Shown here: positions 52,787 through 60,236 of the stretch, piece after piece
Layout of the letters: the number at the start of each line of letters is the position of its first letter
How positions within the stretch are numbered: position 1 is the stretch's first letter
Source: an uncultured Coriobacteriaceae bacterium
Lineage (GTDB): Bacteria; Actinomycetota; Coriobacteriia; Coriobacteriales; Atopobiaceae
Reading direction: 5' to 3'
Length of the DNA: 64,000 bases
Assembly (NCBI GenBank): GCA_902793465.1
Contig: CADBDT010000006.1
Location: 18,975-82,974, forward strand
Position numbers and translations under genes: made by a program
The notes under the pieces: model-generated
Seen by the model: the letters and a program-made list of their open reading frames with translations, nothing else
Database searches by the model: none
Told to the model about the DNA's origin: nothing

Positions 52787-53953
52787 CTACTCCCTAATTC
52801 TATGGCCGTCAACATATGTTTCGACCAAGTTGAGCTCGGGGTCGAAGACCGCAAGATCGGCTGCGCGACCAGGAAGGATGGAGCCGCAACGGTCCCCCAT
52901 ACCCAGCGAGCGTGCGGGAACTTCCGTGGCCATACGAATGGCCTGCTCCGCGGTAACAATTCCCCAGTCAGCCACGTTCTTGACCGCGCGAGCAAGGGTA
53001 AGGGTGCTTCCGGCAAAGTTGCCACCATTCTTTAGGTAGGCGGCTCCGTCGCGCAACTGGATGGGAAGCTCGCCAATAAAGTAGTCGCCATCGGGCAGGC
53101 CACCGCAGCTCAGGCAGTCGGTAATAAGCACCACGTGCTCCCAACCCTTCGCGCGCACCAGCGTTTCGACCACCACAGGGTCCACGTGCAGACCATCGCA
53201 AATGAGCTCGGCATATACGCCCTGGCTCGTCATGGCGCAACCCACGATACCCGGGTCGCGATGGGCCATGTCGGCCATGCCGTTAAAGGTATGCACCACA
53301 ATCTTTGCGCCGGCCAAAACTGCAGCGGCAGCCTGTCCGTAAGTTGCCGAGCTATGCCCTATGGCACAGCGTACGCCCGCAGCAGTGGCTTGGGTTATGT
53401 ACTCTGCAGTGCCCTCGCGCTCGGGAGCGAGTGCGCTCTTTGCAATGAGCCCGCCCGCAGCTTCCTGCCAACGCTCCAGCAGCTCGATTTTGGGATCAAT
53501 GAGGTAGCGCGGATTCTGTGCGCCCTTGTGCTCTTCGGTAAAGAAGGGGCCCTCAAGAAAGATTCCCTGGATCTTGGCACCCAGGAATCCGTCGTCCTCC
53601 TGCTGCATGCGTTGCGCCTCGCAAACGCTCGCACAAGCATTCTGCGTGTCGTCCACCCCTGCAGTCAGCGTGGTGGGAAGCCAGCTCGTGGTTCCGTGAT
53701 GCGCCAGCCCCTCGCTAACGGCCACTACGCCTGCCGGGTCGCAATCCATTACGTCGTGGTCCATAAAGCCGTGGATGTGCGTGTCCACCAGACCGGGAGC
53801 CACCCAGCAGCCCATGCGGTCCACGATTCTTACGCCTTGCGGCTCGTCCACGAACACCTGGCCAAACTTGCCGTCCTCCACCATAAGGAAGCCAAAGCCA
53901 TCGATTCCACCGGGCAGGACGAGCTTGTCGGACTTAATCGCAAAAGTTGCCAT
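52787..53953 (-). CDS. nagA: N-acetylglucosamine-6-phosphate deacetylase
   Basis: A 388-residue amidohydrolase that removes acetate from GlcNAc-6-phosphate, feeding amino sugars into wall synthesis or glycolysis. Metal and active-site segments: VDTHIHGFMDHDVMD (about 55), GIFLEGPFF with the metal Glu, AIGHSSATY, VHTFNGMAD and VVLITDCLSCGGLPDGDY; the Cys-containing DCLS replaces the common TDAM form. The end ATEVPARSLGMGDRCGSILPGRAADLAVFD is standard. Start ATG at 53953 after GAAGGAGG. It leads a three-gene unit (nagA, esterase, HAD) on the minus strand. No nagB was seen. Confidence 0.93.
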   Translation of the reverse strand: MATFAIKSDKLVLPGGIDGFGFLMVEDGKFGQVFVDEPQGVRIVDRMGCWVAPGLVDTHIHGFMDHDVMDCDPAGVVAVSEGLAHHGTTSWLPTTLTAGVDDTQNACASVCEAQRMQQEDDGFLGAKIQGIFLEGPFFTEEHKGAQNPRYLIDPKIELLERWQEAAGGLIAKSALAPEREGTAEYITQATAAGVRCAIGHSSATYGQAAAAVLAGAKIVVHTFNGMADMAHRDPGIVGCAMTSQGVYAELICDGLHVDPVVVETLVRAKGWEHVVLITDCLSCGGLPDGDYFIGELPIQLRDGAAYLKNGGNFAGSTLTLARAVKNVADWGIVTAEQAIRMATEVPARSLGMGDRCGSILPGRAADLAVFDPELNLVETYVDGHRIRE

Positions 53954-54256
53954 GGAGGCCTCCTTCGTATTTTGGTGAATGTGCTTTTACCATAATACCC
54001 CCAGGCAATGCGCTTGGCGCCCACAGCACGGCTGTCGTCCCCGAAGGGCAGCTAAAAGCTCGCCATGCAAAACCCAGCGCCCAATTTGCATCCGGCCTCC
54101 ATCTCAGCTGCACCTTTACCCTATCTGTCACTTCCCAACACATGTAGTTAGACCCCCGCACATACTGCTATGACCGCAGCATGCTAGGGGGTCGTCTTTG
54201 CCACGAATAATGTGTGGAACAGCCTATTGCTTGCAGTTGACAAGCCCTTGTGAGTG
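53954..54256. other. Intergenic region upstream of nagA
   Basis: It contains a hairpin (54151-54193) at the end of the flavodoxin transcript and otherwise no feature that I recognise; the nagA promoter should lie near 53965-54010. Confidence 0.5.
54151..54193. terminator. Hairpin downstream of the flavodoxin-like gene
   Basis: GACCCCC and GGGGGTC form a 7-base stem, with CTGC/GCAG pairing inside. It lies about 65 bases after the flavodoxin stop codon. There is no clear T-run. Confidence 0.5.
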
Positions 54257-54829
54257 CTATTTTTCGGCTTTGGCGTCGGCTTCCCCGGCCTCGTTGCTCA
54301 CACTGGCTTCCTCGGCTTGTGCTTTGGCCTTTTGAGCCTCTTCCTGCTTCTTCTTTTCGTGATTGCGTATCATCTGGACGATAGGCGCCTCGGGCTTCTC
54401 GCCGTACGTACCCTCCGCAATCTGCTTCTCGATCTTGGCAACTTCGCGCTTTGCCCACGGGCCACCAATCTCGTGGAGATATGGCTTCGGCTTACCGCGC
54501 ATATACATTGCCATGGGATGGATGTCGATTCCCTTGGCCTTTAGCCGCTCCTGAATAAGGAATATGGGCCTATGCGTGAGTGCGGAACTGCCAAACACGA
54601 TGGCAATGGTAACCATGCCCTCAGGAATGCTTTCCAGATACTCCTCCATGGCGGGATCGAGCCTAAACTTGTATAGAGCACCACCAATAAACAGTATGTC
54701 AACCGGCTTGGTAATGGGGGCACGGGGGTCATCGATCGAAATAGGCTCAACATCAACGCCTTCGGCGATGATCTCGGCCATCTCGCGCACGTGACCACCA
54801 CGCGATTGATAGCGAATCGCAACGCTCAT
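54257..54829 (-). CDS. Flavodoxin-like protein with charged C-terminal tail
   Basis: A 190-residue protein. Residues 1-150 follow the flavodoxin fold: SVAIRYQSRGGHVREMAEIIAE (the FMN phosphate loop, here YQSRGGHV), PVDILFIGGALYKFRLDPAMEEYL, and VTIAIVFGSSALTHRPIF. It may carry electrons or act as a small quinone or nitro reductase; the partner is unknown. The last 35 residues are a Lys/Glu/Ala-rich helical tail that flavodoxins usually lack. Start ATG at 54829 after GAGGAGG. It is monocistronic. Confidence 0.8.
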   Translation of the reverse strand: MSVAIRYQSRGGHVREMAEIIAEGVDVEPISIDDPRAPITKPVDILFIGGALYKFRLDPAMEEYLESIPEGMVTIAIVFGSSALTHRPIFLIQERLKAKGIDIHPMAMYMRGKPKPYLHEIGGPWAKREVAKIEKQIAEGTYGEKPEAPIVQMIRNHEKKKQEEAQKAKAQAEEASVSNEAGEADAKAEK

Positions 54830-55302
54830 GTTTCCTCCTCATGCCTTGTTTAAATACGTGGGCTATTATACGAGAAGTCCAGCAATTGTTACATAGTTTG
54901 CGCGCACGTGGCACGCCCACGTTGCGCGCCCGGCAGCCCCGGACCCTCCCGCACGGCCAGCACCCGCAGGCGCACGTGGCAGCCGCCGAATTCTTCTGCA
55001 CGCTCAGCGCTCACTGCGTTCGCTCACTCGCTTCGCTCGTGATTCGCGCCCACGTTGCGCGCCCCGGCGGTCCCCGGACCCTCCCGCACGCCCAGCACCC
55101 GCATGGCGCACGTGGCAGCCGCCGAATTCTTCTGCACGCTCAGCGCTCACTGCGTTCGCTCACTCGCTTCGCTCGTGATTCGCTGCAGAAGAATTCGGCG
55201 GCTGCCACGTGCTTGTGATTCGCGGCGGGAGAGTTCGGGGGCCGCCGGGACGCATGGAATTCGCGGCGGGAGAACGGAGTGCCCTCCGCCCGCCGCTATT
55301 GT
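54830..55302. other. Intergenic region with tandem family C elements
   Basis: Most of this 473-base gap is a tandem duplication of about 133 nt containing two family C cores (54914-55180), the second completed by a right arm to 55212. I see no gene. Confidence 0.6.
54914..55212. repeat. Tandemly duplicated family C elements, copies 4 and 5
   Basis: Two direct repeats of about 133 nt (54914-55046 and 55047-55179) each hold a left arm and the 47-nt core. Only the second has a right arm: 55108-55136 and 55184-55212 are exactly complementary over 29 nt (GCACGTGGCAGCCGCC...). In the first copy the core runs straight into the next repeat. Confidence 0.9.
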
Positions 55303-56238
55303 CTATCCCTTCATGGCTTGGTAGGCACTGCCGTACATGGCGGCATCGTTGCCGAGGCTTGCTGGAAGAATGCGGGTGCCGATGGACGGGGCGAGGCAGT
55401 ACTTGCGGAATGCGGCGCGCAGCTCCTCTGCAAAGAGGTTGAAGCCGCCCGCTACGCCTCCGCCCAGCAAATACATCTGCGGGTCGATAATCGCAGATAT
55501 CTGAGCCATGGCATAGCCCAGGCAGTCGCACATGCAGGAAATCGCAGCCTGCGCGGCCTTGTCGCCATCACGACATGCGTTGAATACGGAAAGCGTATCG
55601 GTCGGACCACTCAGGGCAACGGGGTCCTGTCCCAGCTTCTCGCACTCCTGCTTGTACACACGCACGATACCCGATGCGGAGGCGTACTGCTCAAGGCAGC
55701 CCTGACGTCCGCAGCCACAGCTGTCCTTCTCGTTGCGATTAACCGTAATGTGGCCAATCTCGCCGCCTGCGCCAAATGCACCGGACACAATCTTGCCGTC
55801 CGTTACCACGCCGCCGCCCACACCGGTGCCAATGGCCACCAGCACAAAGCTCTTGGCATCCTTTGCCGTACCCTGCCACAGCTCGCCAAGAGCCGCAGCG
55901 TTGGCGTCGTTTACAAAGGCGAGGTTAGCGCGAGAGAAGGTGCGCTTGAGCGCGGCCTGCAGGCCTTCGGGATCGAGCTCTATGTTTGCGAGCATGCCCA
56001 CCTTGCCGTCGTCGTCAACGGGTCCGGGAACGTCCAGGCCTACGCCCACAACGTCGTCGGCAGAGGCGCCGTTGTCGGCCAGGAGCTTCTTGAGCCCCTC
56101 TGTGACCACGGCGAACGCCGCCTCGCTCACAATCTCGCCCGTGGGAATTTGAGTCGCTGCCTCAAGCGTGCCCTCGGTAGAGAACATGCCTGCCTTAATG
56201 CTCGTTCCGCCAATATCGATGCCCAGTACCTTGTCCAT
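55303..56238 (-). CDS. glk: ROK-family sugar kinase, probably glucokinase
   Basis: A 311-residue ROK kinase that phosphorylates glucose or a related sugar. ATP loop: KVLGIDIGGTSIKAGMF (4-20). Sugar and catalytic part: FVNDANAAALGELW (catalytic Asp in NDAN) and FGAGGEIGHITV. The zinc site of ROK proteins is CGCGRQGCLEQYAS (about 172-185), with the preceding His. There is no DNA-binding domain, so it is a kinase and not a NagC-type repressor. The length fits glucokinase of Gram-positives. Start ATG at 56238 after AAAGGAAC. It is monocistronic; a ManNAc or fructose specificity cannot be excluded. Confidence 0.9.
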   Translation of the reverse strand: MDKVLGIDIGGTSIKAGMFSTEGTLEAATQIPTGEIVSEAAFAVVTEGLKKLLADNGASADDVVGVGLDVPGPVDDDGKVGMLANIELDPEGLQAALKRTFSRANLAFVNDANAAALGELWQGTAKDAKSFVLVAIGTGVGGGVVTDGKIVSGAFGAGGEIGHITVNRNEKDSCGCGRQGCLEQYASASGIVRVYKQECEKLGQDPVALSGPTDTLSVFNACRDGDKAAQAAISCMCDCLGYAMAQISAIIDPQMYLLGGGVAGGFNLFAEELRAAFRKYCLAPSIGTRILPASLGNDAAMYGSAYQAMKG

Positions 56239-56359
56239 AGCAATGTTCCTTTCGCATAGCAAAAACCACATATATAGTTGAGCCTGCGCTCTATACTAGA
56301 CCCTTACGCACAACCTGGATATGGCATTTAGGTCAAAGGCGCACGATGGCAGCGCTAGG

Positions 56360-56384
56360 CTGTCCGAAAACGGCGTGCCCCATT
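56360..56384. repeat. Solo end of a family A element
   Basis: CTGTCCGAAAACGGCGTGCC matches the terminal inverted repeat (TTTTCGGACAG) and neighbouring GGCACCC of the elements at 58240 and 63293, without the rest of the palindrome. Confidence 0.55.
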
Positions 56385-56398
56385 CCACCCAGCTCGAG

Positions 56399-57001
56399 CT
56401 AGTCCTCCACCACAGCCTCGAGTCGAATGGCGCTCCTATCCCGAAGGCTCCCAAACTGCCCACCAAGCCAAAGGGACGACTCCCCCGGCCCCAGCACTAG
56501 CGGCATCCTGCTGTGAATTGGTGCCACATCGGCATTGGGCTGAGTGGTAACGACAGAGAACCTCCCCTGGTCGAAGACGGCAGCCAGCAAGAAGACCTCC
56601 CGGCCAGGCATGGTAAAGCGAACGTCGGTCGCTCGCCTTTCGCGCGACCTTGTGTACGACTCGTAAAACCCTCGTACGGGAACCAGGCATCGACCGTTGT
56701 TCATGGCGTTTGCCCACAATCCCCTACCTTCGCGGGATTGGCTCAGTGCCGTTTCCATTCGCGTGTTAAACACAAGCTTGGACTTTCCGCGCACCGATAT
56801 CTGGAAGCCCCAAACGAGCGACGCCACCTGCAAGCCACCCGCCTGGTCGGCCACGAACAGGGGAACCTCCTTGCCTGGATACGCATCGGGCACAGACACG
56901 GAAGGCTTGCGCCGGGGCACGCGTGCCCTTCCCGAAACCCGCAGATCGTCCAGCGCGAGCTGCAGCTCCTCAAACATGAGCGGAGACACCCGATGGCACA
57001 C
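56399..57001 (-). CDS. SRAP-domain (HMCES/YedK) protein, abasic-site crosslinking
   Basis: A 200-residue protein of the SOS-response-associated peptidase family, which bonds covalently to abasic sites in single-stranded DNA through Cys2. The usual start is MCGR; here the GTG at 57001 gives (f)Met-Cys-His-Arg-Val, so the nucleophile stands at position 2 as required. Other family residues: LVFNTRMETA (Asn), VPVRGFYESY (Glu about 107; usually GFYEW) and VAPIHSRMP (His about 161). Longer upstream starts would bury the Cys and are rejected. GGGGGA precedes the GTG. It is divergent from the DUF362 gene over a palindromic promoter region. Confidence 0.88.
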   Translation of the reverse strand: MCHRVSPLMFEELQLALDDLRVSGRARVPRRKPSVSVPDAYPGKEVPLFVADQAGGLQVASLVWGFQISVRGKSKLVFNTRMETALSQSREGRGLWANAMNNGRCLVPVRGFYESYTRSRERRATDVRFTMPGREVFLLAAVFDQGRFSVVTTQPNADVAPIHSRMPLVLGPGESSLWLGGQFGSLRDRSAIRLEAVVED

Positions 57002-57064
57002 GTTCGTTCCCCCGTCGCTCTTCCGTACGCCTTTGTCTGCAAAAGACACGCGGCGTTCTTGTAT

Positions 57065-57078
57065 ATAATTAATTATAG
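57065..57078. promoter_or_regulatory. Palindromic AT-rich region between SRAP and DUF362 genes
   Basis: TATAATTAATTATA is a perfect 14-base palindrome containing a -10-like TATAAT on each strand, placed about 30 bases before the DUF362 start. Opposed promoters may overlap here; no clear -35 boxes were found. Confidence 0.45.
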
Positions 57079-57105
57079 TGCAATAACGACTATGTGGAGG
57101 ATAGT

Positions 57106-58131
57106 ATGGCCATTCACAACTCAACACCCGCAACAAACGGACAGACCTACGTAGCTCCAAGCGAGCGCGACGGCAACAGCTCCGTGGTCTACTTTACCCG
57201 CGACCTCAGCGCCGCCGGCCTGCGCAAGGCATTCGCGAAGGTGGCAAAAAGGCTGGACGGTCGTGTGGCCATAAAGCTGCACACAGGCGAAAAGGACGGT
57301 CCCAACATTATTCCACGGCCCTGGGTTGCCGAGCTCGTGGAAAAGGATCTCCCCGAGTCCGTAATCGTAGAGACGAACACGTACTATGCCGGCGACCGCG
57401 ACACAACCGAGAAGCATCGCGACACCATTGCCCACAATGGTTGGACCTTCTGTCCCGTAGACATTACCGACGAGAACGGATACGTGGAGTGGCCGGTTGC
57501 GGGCGGCAGGTGGTTTGACACCATGGCAGTGGGCGCGAATCTGGAGAACTACGACTCCATGCTTACTCTTACCCACTTTAAGGGCCACACCATGGGCGGC
57601 TTTGGCGGCTCCAACAAAAACCTGGGTATCGGCTGCGCCTCCGGCAAGGAGGGAAAGAAGTGGATTCATGCCCAGACCTCGGACAACGGCGCAAGCTGGG
57701 GCGGCCAGTGGTCTGTGGACAACGAGGAGCTCATGGAGAAGATAAGCGAATCCACCAAGGCCACCATAGACCACTTTGGCAAAAAGATCGTATACGTAAA
57801 CGTTCTGCGCAACATGAGCGTAAGCTGCGACTGCGAAGGAACTGCGGCACAGCCCGTGGTAACGCCCAATGTGGGCATCCTTGCCTCCACCGACATCTGC
57901 GCCATAGACTCCGCGAGCGTCGACCTGGTGGTAGCCATGACAAACGCCGGCCTCGTACACAACCACGACCTCGTGGAGCGCATGACCAGCCGCCATGGCT
58001 TCCGTCAGCTCTCCTACATGCACGAGCTCGGCATGGGCAACTGGCGCTACGAGCTGCTGGACCTGGACAACGGCGACGCGAAGGTTCACCTAAACGACGC
58101 CGTCTCGCACGTGGTGCCGTTCGAGGGATAG
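57106..58131 (+). CDS. DUF362-domain protein, function unknown
   Basis: A 341-residue cytoplasmic protein of the DUF362 family. Family features: DGRVAIKLHTGEKDGPNIIP, ESVIVETNTYYAGDRDTTEKHRD, MLTLTHFKGHTMGGFGGSNKNLGIGC, and a C-terminal CAIDSASVDL. Many relatives carry ferredoxin-type clusters, but here the cysteines are few (LGIGCASG, SVSCDCEG) and no 4Fe-4S ferredoxin motif is present. I chose the ATG at 57106, which follows GTGGAGG. It is divergent from the SRAP gene; a functional link is not known. It ends upstream of a nested family A element. Confidence 0.85.
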   Translation: MAIHNSTPATNGQTYVAPSERDGNSSVVYFTRDLSAAGLRKAFAKVAKRLDGRVAIKLHTGEKDGPNIIPRPWVAELVEKDLPESVIVETNTYYAGDRDTTEKHRDTIAHNGWTFCPVDITDENGYVEWPVAGGRWFDTMAVGANLENYDSMLTLTHFKGHTMGGFGGSNKNLGIGCASGKEGKKWIHAQTSDNGASWGGQWSVDNEELMEKISESTKATIDHFGKKIVYVNVLRNMSVSCDCEGTAAQPVVTPNVGILASTDICAIDSASVDLVVAMTNAGLVHNHDLVERMTSRHGFRQLSYMHELGMGNWRYELLDLDNGDAKVHLNDAVSHVVPFEG

Positions 58132-58442
58132 CAAACGGACAGCGCCTGAGCCCAGAGGACGCTCAAGCGGAGGACGGTGCAGAAGGATGCCCGCGCGCAG
58201 TTCTCTGCGAAGGATAGTGGGCTTTGCACCCAGGACAGGCTGTCCGAAGAGGGGTGCCGTGAGGGGATACTCCCCTACGGGTACGTCGCGGATAGACCGA
58301 TGCGCAAGGGAATCCCGACCCGCGACGTACCCGATGGGGAGTATCCCCTCACGGCACCCTATTCCATCACGAGTTTTCGGACAGCATACCGACCTGTCCG
58401 TTCTCTGGGCTCAGCGCCCTGCTGCGCCAACTCCCTGCCAGC
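58132..58442. other. Intergenic region filled by nested palindromes
   Basis: Nearly the whole 311-base gap belongs to one nested structure: outer arms CTGAGCCCAGAG (58147-58158) and CTCTGGGCTCAG (58405-58416), then GGACAGG/CCTGTCC, then the family A element. The left part between the outer arm and family A resembles a degraded family B core (GCGCGCAGTTCTCTGCG). Confidence 0.7.
58240..58384. repeat. Family A element, copy 7, with terminal inverted repeats
   Basis: It begins CTGTCCGAA and ends TTTTCGGACAG. Inside, 58252-58359 form the palindrome GGGTGCCGTGAGGGG...CCCCTCACGGCACCC, with the family signatures GGGGATACTCCCC and CGGGTACGTCGCG. The loop is about 30 nt. Confidence 0.88.
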
Positions 58443-59942
58443 CTACTGCCGGTAGTAGGTCAAGAAGTCGGCTATCTTGTCCAGGGCTTCGCCCAGGATG
58501 GCGCGACGCGGCAGGAAGACGATGCGGAAGTAGCCCGGCGTGTTCCAGTTAAAGCCTCTGCCAGGGACAATGAGCACGTGCTTGTCCTGCAGCAGGTCCA
58601 GCTGGAACTGTTCGTCGTCGGTAATGTTGAACTTCTGGGGATCGAGGTGCGGGAAGATGTAGAACGCAGCCTTTGGCTTTACCACCGTTACCCCGTCTAT
58701 GGCGCACAGCCTCTCGTACACAAAGTCGCGCTGGTTGCGCACGCGACCGCCGGGCACTACGTAGCTCTTTACGCTCTGATGGCCTCCCAGCGCGGTCTGC
58801 ACGATGGATTGCGCGGGGACATTTGAGCACAGACGCATGTTGCTCATAACGTTTATACCCTCCATGAGGTCACGGCCCAGCCGCTTGTTGCCGCTTATGG
58901 AAATCCAGCCGATTCGCCATCCAGCAATCATGTGGCTCTTGGATAGCCCGTTAAACGTTATGCAAAAGAGGTCTGGTGCCAGGCTCGCTATGCTCACATG
59001 CTCCTCGTCGTCCATTATCAGACGATCGTAAATCTCGTCCGAAAGGATAATGAGCGAATGCTCCCGCGCAAGCTGAACGATCTCTTGTAGGATCTCGCGT
59101 GGGTACAGCGCTCCAGTGGGGTTGTTTGGATTGATAATTACGATGGCCTTGGTGTTGCTTGTAACCTTTGAGCGCATGTCGTCCATGTCGGGCAGCCAGT
59201 CTGCCTGCTCGTCGCACAGGTAATGAACGGCCTTGCCGCCAGCAAGCGTAACGCACGCTGTCCATAGCGGATAGTCGGGGCTCGGAACAAGAATCTCGTC
59301 GCCCGTTTCCACCATGGCCTGCATAACCATGTTAATGAGGTCGCTTACGCCGTTTCCCGTATATATGTCGTTCATAGTTACGTTGGGAATGTGCTTTATC
59401 TGGTCGTACTGCATAATGGCCTTGCGAGCGGCAAAGAGTCCACGGCTGTCGGAATAGCCCTCGGTCTTGCGTAGCTGGCTGGCCATGTCCTGCACCACCT
59501 CGTCGGGCGTGCGGAACCCAAACGGCGCGGGATTTCCTATGTTGAGCTTAAGGATGTGAATGCCGTCCTCCTCCATGCGCATTGCCTCGTCGAGCGCGGG
59601 GCCGCGTACGTCGTAGGACACGTTGTCGAGTTTGCTTGATTTCTTAAAACGTCGCATGGTGGGCTCCTCTTTTGTTTGGACTTCTTCCGCTGTAAAAGGA
59701 CTGTTTGTTTGAGAATCGGTGCTCTGACCGGTAGCAAGCCATTCTTCCGACACCTCCAAGGCGGTGCTAAGGAAGGCCAGCATGTCGGAACGCGGTATGG
59801 TCTTGCCACTTAGATATTGGCTAAGCTGGCTCTTTCCAAGCTTTTGTCCCTGCGCTTGCGCTATGTGCAGCAGGTCAACCTGCTTTAGACCGCGCTCCTC
59901 GAGCGCCTGTCGCAATCGGATGGCAAACGTTTCTTGCGTCAT
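58443..59942 (-). CDS. XRE helix-turn-helix fused to an alanine-type aminotransferase
   Basis: A 499-residue fusion. Residues about 5-65 are an XRE-type HTH (AIRLRQALEERGLKQVDLLHIAQAQGQKLGKSQLSQYLSGKTIPRSDML). A linker follows to about 105. Residues about 110-499 are a class I/II aminotransferase of the AlaA/AspC branch: IGNPAPFGFRTPDEV, TGNGVSDLINMVMQAM, IINPNNPTGALYP, ILSDEIYDRL and the PLP lysine in FNGLSKSHMIAGWRIGW (about 330). MocR-type regulators use a GntR domain, so an XRE front is uncommon. It may make alanine from pyruvate and also bind DNA. Start ATG at 59942 after GGAGC. Four GTTCAAT-like half sites lie just upstream, possible own operators. Confidence 0.9.
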   Translation of the reverse strand: MTQETFAIRLRQALEERGLKQVDLLHIAQAQGQKLGKSQLSQYLSGKTIPRSDMLAFLSTALEVSEEWLATGQSTDSQTNSPFTAEEVQTKEEPTMRRFKKSSKLDNVSYDVRGPALDEAMRMEEDGIHILKLNIGNPAPFGFRTPDEVVQDMASQLRKTEGYSDSRGLFAARKAIMQYDQIKHIPNVTMNDIYTGNGVSDLINMVMQAMVETGDEILVPSPDYPLWTACVTLAGGKAVHYLCDEQADWLPDMDDMRSKVTSNTKAIVIINPNNPTGALYPREILQEIVQLAREHSLIILSDEIYDRLIMDDEEHVSIASLAPDLFCITFNGLSKSHMIAGWRIGWISISGNKRLGRDLMEGINVMSNMRLCSNVPAQSIVQTALGGHQSVKSYVVPGGRVRNQRDFVYERLCAIDGVTVVKPKAAFYIFPHLDPQKFNITDDEQFQLDLLQDKHVLIVPGRGFNWNTPGYFRIVFLPRRAILGEALDKIADFLTYYRQ

Positions 59943-59951
59943 TTTGCTCCA

Positions 59952-60030
59952 AAGTTCAATTTTGTCTCTCATAAATTGAACTCACCTTATCATTATGAGA
60001 AAAAAGTTCAATACGGGAGTTCAATTTTAT
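59952..60030. promoter_or_regulatory. GTTCAAT repeats and inverted repeat upstream of the XRE-aminotransferase
   Basis: GTTCAAT occurs at about 59954, 60009 and 60020 and in reverse (ATTGAAC) at about 59975. TCTCATAA (59967-59974) and TTATGAGA (59993-60000) form an 8-base inverted repeat with an 18-base gap. This density of sites directly before an HTH-protein gene suggests autoregulation. Confidence 0.5.
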
Positions 60031-60075
60031 AGAGCAACGGGATAAATAGCGGTTTATTCAGCTGGGTTTTCGCGT

Positions 60076-60124
60076 GGCCACAACTAAGGGACTGCCCCCA
60101 TTGACTGCCCCCCATTTGTGGTCC
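60076..60124. repeat. Family D hairpin
   Basis: GGCCACAA and TTTGTGGTCC pair around two CTGCCCCC runs; the left part CAACTAAGGGACTGCC is identical to the hairpin at 7167-7221. Confidence 0.65.
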
Positions 60125-60236
60125 CCTCCAAACGGGTTTCAAAGAAAGCTCCATGGCGGTCGCCAGTTTGCTCGGCCAGATTTCGTTTTGCGTTGTACAC
60201 TGGTAACACCAATTCGCACGCAGGACGGAGTTATTC

